From Maritimibacter sp. (GTDB lineage Bacteria; Pseudomonadota; Alphaproteobacteria; Rhodobacterales; Rhodobacteraceae): DNA of 17,544 bases. The DNA is taken from positions 1-17,544 of the forward strand of contig JAGRMP010000012.1 of assembly GCA_020441225.1 (NCBI GenBank). The letters run 5' to 3'. This document shows positions 14,592 through 17,544 of this stretch, one piece after another. The stretch's first letter is position 1; each line of letters starts with the position of its first letter. The notes beneath the pieces were generated by a model. The model was not told where the DNA came from. It saw nothing but the letters and a program-made list of their open reading frames with translations, and ran no database searches. The translations under genes and the position numbers were made by a program.

Positions 14592-15590
14592 TCAGAAGAT
14601 CGACTTGAACTCTTCGATGTTGGACGCGTCGTAGGTGAAGGGATCCGACATCGCGCCGGTGTTGGTGTCGTCGAGCGTCACCGCGCCGATCCGGCCCATC
14701 GAGATCGAGGCACCGGGCTCGGCGGTGGCGTTGCCGGCCGCCAGTTCGTGGGCGATGTAGGTGGCCGCGTAGCCGAGGTCGATCGGGTTCCAGATCGCGA
14801 AGCTCTCGGTCGCACCCGACTCGACGCAGCCCGCCATTTCCGACGGCAGACCGAGACCGGTCACGTTGACCTGGCCGATCTTGCCCTCGTCGGTCACCGC
14901 CTGGCAGGAGGCGAGGATACCGACGGTCGTGGGCGCGATGATCGCCTTCAGATCCGGATAGGTTGCCATCAGGCCCTGGGCTTCGCGGTAGGATTTGTCG
15001 GAAAGGTCGTCACCGTAGACGGTCGCGACCAGGTTGATCCCCGGGTAGTTGGGCAACACCGCCTCGGCGGCTGCGATCCAGGCGTTCTGGTTCGTCGCGG
15101 TGGCCGAGGCCGAGAGGATCGCGACGTCGCCGCCGTCGGGCATGTGATCGGCGGCGAGCTTGAGGATCGTGTTGCCGATCAGCTCGGTCGACGAGGGGTT
15201 GAGGTGCATCTGGCGGCCTTCTTCCGCCACGCCCGAATCCCACGAGATCACGGTGATGCCGCGGTCCATCGCCTTCTTGAGCGACGGCACCAGCGCGTCG
15301 GGATCGTTGGCCGAGATCGCGATGGCGTCGACGCCCTGGGCGATCAGCGAGTTGATCACCTCGATCTGACCTTCGGCGGTGGTGTCGGTCGGGCCGGTGT
15401 AGATGATCTCGGTGCCGCCAAGCTCCGCGGCGGCTTCCTCGGCGCCCTTCGCGGCGGCCTCGAAAAAGCCGATGCCGAGCGCCTTGACGACCAGCGCGAT
15501 GCGCATGTCCTGGGCCTGGGCGGCGGTGGTGGTGGCGGTGAGCGCGGCGGCCATCGCCACCGTGGTCAGTGCTGTCTTCATGACACTCAT
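14592..15590 (-). CDS. rhaS: Rhamnose ABC transporter periplasmic binding protein (RhaS)
   Basis: This 332-residue periplasmic sugar-binding protein (Peripla_BP_4 type, ribose/autoinducer-2 class) captures L-rhamnose for RhaTPQ. Signal peptide: MSVMKTALTT followed by an Ala/Thr core, with cleavage expected after AQA (residue 26). The mature protein opens with DMRIALVVKALGIGFFEAAAKGAEEAAAELGG. It contains the binding-cleft stretches YTGPTDTTAEGQIEVINSLIAQGVDAIAIS, ISWDSGV and GLGLPSEMAGCVESG. The ATG is backed by a strong GGGAGGAA six bases upstream. It lies 32 bases after rhaR, so the regulator and transporter are one operon. The specificity for rhamnose is inferred from context and resemblance to rhizobial RhaS. 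The E. coli RhaS is an unrelated AraC-type regulator. Confidence 0.94.
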   Translation of the reverse strand: MSVMKTALTTVAMAAALTATTTAAQAQDMRIALVVKALGIGFFEAAAKGAEEAAAELGGTEIIYTGPTDTTAEGQIEVINSLIAQGVDAIAISANDPDALVPSLKKAMDRGITVISWDSGVAEEGRQMHLNPSSTELIGNTILKLAADHMPDGGDVAILSASATATNQNAWIAAAEAVLPNYPGINLVATVYGDDLSDKSYREAQGLMATYPDLKAIIAPTTVGILASCQAVTDEGKIGQVNVTGLGLPSEMAGCVESGATESFAIWNPIDLGYAATYIAHELAAGNATAEPGASISMGRIGAVTLDDTNTGAMSDPFTYDASNIEEFKSIF

Positions 15591-15622
15591 GATTTCCTCC
15601 CTGAGCGTAGTGCGTGGCGCGG

Positions 15623-16429
15623 TTATGAGGCCGCACCTTCCTCCTCTTCGCGTCCTGCCGCCTTGGCGACGATCAGCTTGATTTCCGCCGCGTCGAGCAT
15701 TGCTGCGGCGCGGTCGGAAATGCCGTCATCGGTCACCACCACGTCGATCCGCTCGAGCGGGATCAACACCAGCGACGACCGGCTTTCGAATTTGCTGCTG
15801 TCGGCGAGCACGATCAGTTCGTCGGCCTGGCCGATCAGCTTCTGTTCGGCCTGGATCAGCAGCGGGTCGGCCTCCATCAGCCCGAGCGGCCCGATCCCCT
15901 GCGCGCCCATGAACATCCGCCGGGCGTAGAAATTGCGCGTCACGTCGTTGTCGAAGGGGCTGAGGATGACCTGCTGCTCGCGGTAGATCACGCCGCCCGA
16001 GAGCATCACCGTGTTCTTGCTGTGCTTGAGCAGGTGCTCGGCGATGGGGAAGGAATTGGTGAACACCTGCAAGCGGCGCGAGGCCAGCGGGTGGACCATC
16101 TGAAAGGTGGTGGTGCCGCCGTTGATGATGACCGGTTCGCCGTCTTCGCAGAGGTCCGCAGCCGCCTTGGCGATGGCCTGTTTCTGCTTGATCCGGATGG
16201 TTTCGTTCACCGCGAAGGTGCGGCCCGCCAGGCCGACGAACTGCGGCGGCGCGATCGCTTCGGCGCCGCCGCGCACCCGGCGCAGCTTCTTTTGCATGTG
16301 GAGCGTGGCGATGTCGCGGCGGATCGTCGCCTCGGACACGCCGGTGAGATTCACGAGGTCGACCACCGTCACGACGGGGCGGTCCTGCACCGTCGACAGA
16401 ATGAGCCTGTGGCGTTCGCTTTCGTGCAT
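15623..16429 (-). CDS. rhaR: DeoR-family transcriptional regulator of rhamnose genes (RhaR)
   Basis: This 268-residue DNA-binding repressor-type protein has an N-terminal winged helix (about 1-58) with recognition helix TGVSEATIRRDIATL (29-43). A DeoR C-terminal sensor domain follows, with the phosphosugar-site stretches EPVIINGGTTTFQMVHPLA (98-116), VFTNSFPIAEHLL and VMLSGGVI, and it ends with LADSSKFESRSS. Family members sense sugar phosphates or related metabolites; which ligand acts here is unknown. GGGAGGAC upstream of the ATG is a good ribosome binding site. It is the first gene of the rha operon, so it is likely autoregulated, and the nested palindromes upstream are its obvious candidate operators. 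In R. leguminosarum the gene in this position is named rhaR. It is not the AraC-type RhaR of E. coli. Confidence 0.94.
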   Translation of the reverse strand: MHESERHRLILSTVQDRPVVTVVDLVNLTGVSEATIRRDIATLHMQKKLRRVRGGAEAIAPPQFVGLAGRTFAVNETIRIKQKQAIAKAAADLCEDGEPVIINGGTTTFQMVHPLASRRLQVFTNSFPIAEHLLKHSKNTVMLSGGVIYREQQVILSPFDNDVTRNFYARRMFMGAQGIGPLGLMEADPLLIQAEQKLIGQADELIVLADSSKFESRSSLVLIPLERIDVVVTDDGISDRAAAMLDAAEIKLIVAKAAGREEEEGAAS

Positions 16430-16449
16430 CTTGTCCTCCCTGAAGCGAA

Positions 16450-16478
16450 ACGCTGCGAAGATTCCCGCTCAAAGTCAA
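16450..16478 (-). promoter_or_regulatory. Candidate promoter of the rhaRSTPQMK operon
   Basis: On the minus strand TTGACT (16478-16473; five of six to consensus) is followed by 17 bases and CAGCGT (16455-16450; a weak -10). This is the mirror image of the rhaD promoter candidate around base 16509. The leader to the rhaR ATG would be only about 13-15 bases, which still includes the GGGAGGAC ribosome binding site. Confidence 0.45.
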
Positions 16479-16544
16479 TCAGAAAACGTCATGAATGCAC
16501 ATTCTGCGATGCAGAATGATTGAAGTTGATTGTTTGTGATTGAC
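16474..16544. promoter_or_regulatory. Outer 12-bp inverted repeat overlapping both -35 regions
   Basis: GTCAATCAGAAA (16474-16485) and TTTGTGATTGAC (16533-16544) are inverted repeats matching at 11 of 12 positions. Their common centre is base 16509, the same as the inner palindrome. Each arm carries the TTGAC of a divergent -35 element. A repressor bound at the arms would cover both promoters. Confidence 0.7.
16500..16518. promoter_or_regulatory. Inner operator palindrome of the rha divergent promoters
   Basis: The perfect inverted repeat CATTCTGC-GAT-GCAGAATG has 8-base arms and a 3-base spacer. A further GAATG at 16493-16497 makes a second short palindrome with the left CATTC. It is located in the rhaR-rhaD intergenic region, about 30 bp from each -35. 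It is the best candidate for a RhaR dimer site; identity of the binder is inferred from position only. Confidence 0.65.
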
Positions 16545-16568
16545 ATTCCGCCGCACCGGCCGCAGCCT
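16540..16568 (+). promoter_or_regulatory. Candidate promoter of rhaD
   Basis: TTGACA (16540-16545; perfect consensus -35) is followed by 17 bases and CAGCCT (16563-16568; weak -10, matching only at A2 and T6). A weak -10 suggests a promoter that is not strongly active by itself. The start would lie near 16575, about 40 bases before the ATG of rhaD. Confidence 0.5.
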
Positions 16569-16616
16569 GACGGCCAGACAGACTCGGGCGCGCGGCGCCC
16601 ATGGGAGGAGTTCAGC

Positions 16617-17544
16617 ATGTCCAACACGCCCGCCGCCCCGCGGCTTGAAAACCTGTGGGACGATGCCCGCGCCGCCCAGATGAGCGAGCCGGAAAAGCTG
16701 CTCTACCGCTCCAACCTGCTCGGCTCCGACAAGCGGATCACCAATTACGGGGGCGGTAATACCTCCGCCAAGGTGATGGAGCGCGATCCGGTCTCCGGCG
16801 AGGCCGTCGACGTGCTCTGGGTCAAAGGGTCGGGCGGCGATGTCGGCTCGATCAAGCTCGATGGATTCGCCACGCTCTACATGGACAAGCTGAGAGCGCT
16901 GAAGGAGATCTACCGCGGCCCCGAACACGAGGACGAGATGGTGGGCTACCTGCCGCATTGCACCTTCAACCTCAACCCGCGCGCGGCGTCGATCGACACG
17001 CCGCTGCACGCCTATGTGCCGAAGAAACATGTCGATCACATGCACCCCGACGCGGTGATCGCGATTGCCGCGGCGAAGAATTCGCGCGAACTGACGGCGG
17101 AGATCTACGGCGACGAGATCGGCTGGCTGCCGTGGAAACGGCCGGGCTACGAGCTCGGGCTGTGGCTGGAGAGGTTCTGCCTTGAGAATCCCGAGGCCAA
17201 GGGCGTGGTTCTCGAAAGCCACGGGCTGTTCACCTGGGCGGACGACGCGAAGGATTGTTACGGGCTGACGCTGGAGATCATCCAGAAAGCCCAGGATTGG
17301 TTCGCGGCGAAGACCGCGGGGATACCGGCGTTCGGCGGGACCCGCTACCGGAGCCTCGATGCCGCCGACCGGCGCGCCGTGGTCGCCCGGCTGATGCCGG
17401 CCATCCGCGGCATGGTCTCGGGCAACCAGCACATGGTCGGACATTTCGACGACCGCGAGGCGGTGCTGGACTTTGTCAACGCGAACGATCTCGAACCGCT
17501 CGCCGCCCTCGGCACCTCTTGCCCGGACCATTTCCTGCGCACCA
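16617..17544 (+). CDS. rhaD: Bifunctional rhamnulose-1-phosphate aldolase/alcohol dehydrogenase, N-terminal part
   Basis: The frame is open from the ATG at 16617, preceded by GGGAGGAG, to the window end, giving 309 residues with no stop. The start reads MSNTPAAPRLENLWDDARAAQ. This is the class II aldolase domain of the fused RhaD type: NYGGGNTSAK near residue 43, LWVKGSGGD, HCTFNLNPRA, metal ligands His141 and His143 in DHMHPDAVIAIAA, and His202 in ESHGLFTW. The aldolase splits rhamnulose 1-phosphate into L-lactaldehyde and dihydroxyacetone phosphate. In this family a short-chain dehydrogenase domain follows, oxidising lactaldehyde, with full length near 700 residues; that half is outside the window, so the fusion is inferred. 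It is divergent from the rha transport operon; by analogy with R. leguminosarum rhaI should follow. Confidence 0.93.
   Translation, partial: MSNTPAAPRLENLWDDARAAQMSEPEKLLYRSNLLGSDKRITNYGGGNTSAKVMERDPVSGEAVDVLWVKGSGGDVGSIKLDGFATLYMDKLRALKEIYRGPEHEDEMVGYLPHCTFNLNPRAASIDTPLHAYVPKKHVDHMHPDAVIAIAAAKNSRELTAEIYGDEIGWLPWKRPGYELGLWLERFCLENPEAKGVVLESHGLFTWADDAKDCYGLTLEIIQKAQDWFAAKTAGIPAFGGTRYRSLDAADRRAVVARLMPAIRGMVSGNQHMVGHFDDREAVLDFVNANDLEPLAALGTSCPDHFLRT

Noticed and set aside
12964..14634. 556-codon plus-strand open frame opposite rhaT
   Set aside because: It is the antisense shadow of a conserved ABC ATPase and lacks its own motifs or ribosome binding site.
16535..16550. TGTGA at 16535-16539 as half of a CRP site
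   Set aside because: The second half-site TCACA is missing at the required 6-bp spacing; the bases are better explained by the -35 and outer dyad.
16479..17531. 350-codon minus-strand open frame at the window end
   Set aside because: The plus strand carries an intact class II aldolase with metal-ligand histidines and a strong ribosome binding site; the opposite frame also runs into the rha operator region.
1..17544. CRISPR arrays, tRNA or rRNA genes, insertion sequences, phage or defence genes
   Set aside because: None seen on reading both strands: no regularly spaced repeats beyond the 10-bp array, no transposase-like or integrase-like frames, no cloverleaf sequence recognised.

Overview
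The window is high-GC DNA from an alphaproteobacterium, most likely a Rhodobacterales/Roseobacter-type organism. The evidence is the high GC, the malic enzyme C-terminus typical of that group, a group-2 Mrp (Pha) antiporter operon with fused A and B subunits, and a rhamnose locus with the gene order known from Rhizobium leguminosarum (rhaRSTPQUK, divergent from rhaD). The taxon is inferred from gene content and was not tested by any search.

Region 1 (1-2957) holds three single genes: the 3' end of an NADP-malic enzyme (+), an MscS-family mechanosensitive channel (-), and a TAXI-type TRAP solute receptor (+) with no membrane subunits nearby. The channel has a good promoter candidate. The TAXI gene has a decaying 10-bp tandem repeat directly before its ribosome binding site.

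Region 2 (3009-8926, minus strand) is a compact six-gene Mrp/Pha/Mnh monovalent cation/proton antiporter operon read AB-C-D-E-F-G. Several genes overlap by 4 bases or lie within 10 bases of each other. The AB gene appears to start with TTG. About 370 bases without a gene (8927-9297) separate it from the next operon. They hold a strong hairpin and a weak promoter candidate.

Region 3 (9298-16429, minus strand) is the L-rhamnose uptake and catabolism operon: DeoR regulator rhaR, periplasmic binding protein rhaS, double ABC ATPase rhaT, permeases rhaP and rhaQ, mutarotase rhaM (rhaU) and kinase rhaK. A perfect 11-bp GC-rich stem-loop separates rhaS from rhaT. Divergently, on the plus strand, the bifunctional rhamnulose-1-phosphate aldolase/dehydrogenase gene rhaD starts at 16617 and runs off the window end. 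Imported rhamnose would be equilibrated between anomers, isomerised (gene not in the window), phosphorylated and cleaved to lactaldehyde and dihydroxyacetone phosphate.

The most interesting signal is the 187-base rhaR-rhaD intergenic region. Two nested inverted repeats share one exact centre (base 16509). The outer arms are the -35 regions of two mirror-image divergent promoters. I see no wholly new biological system. The window is mostly recognisable metabolism and transport with some unusual regulatory architecture.
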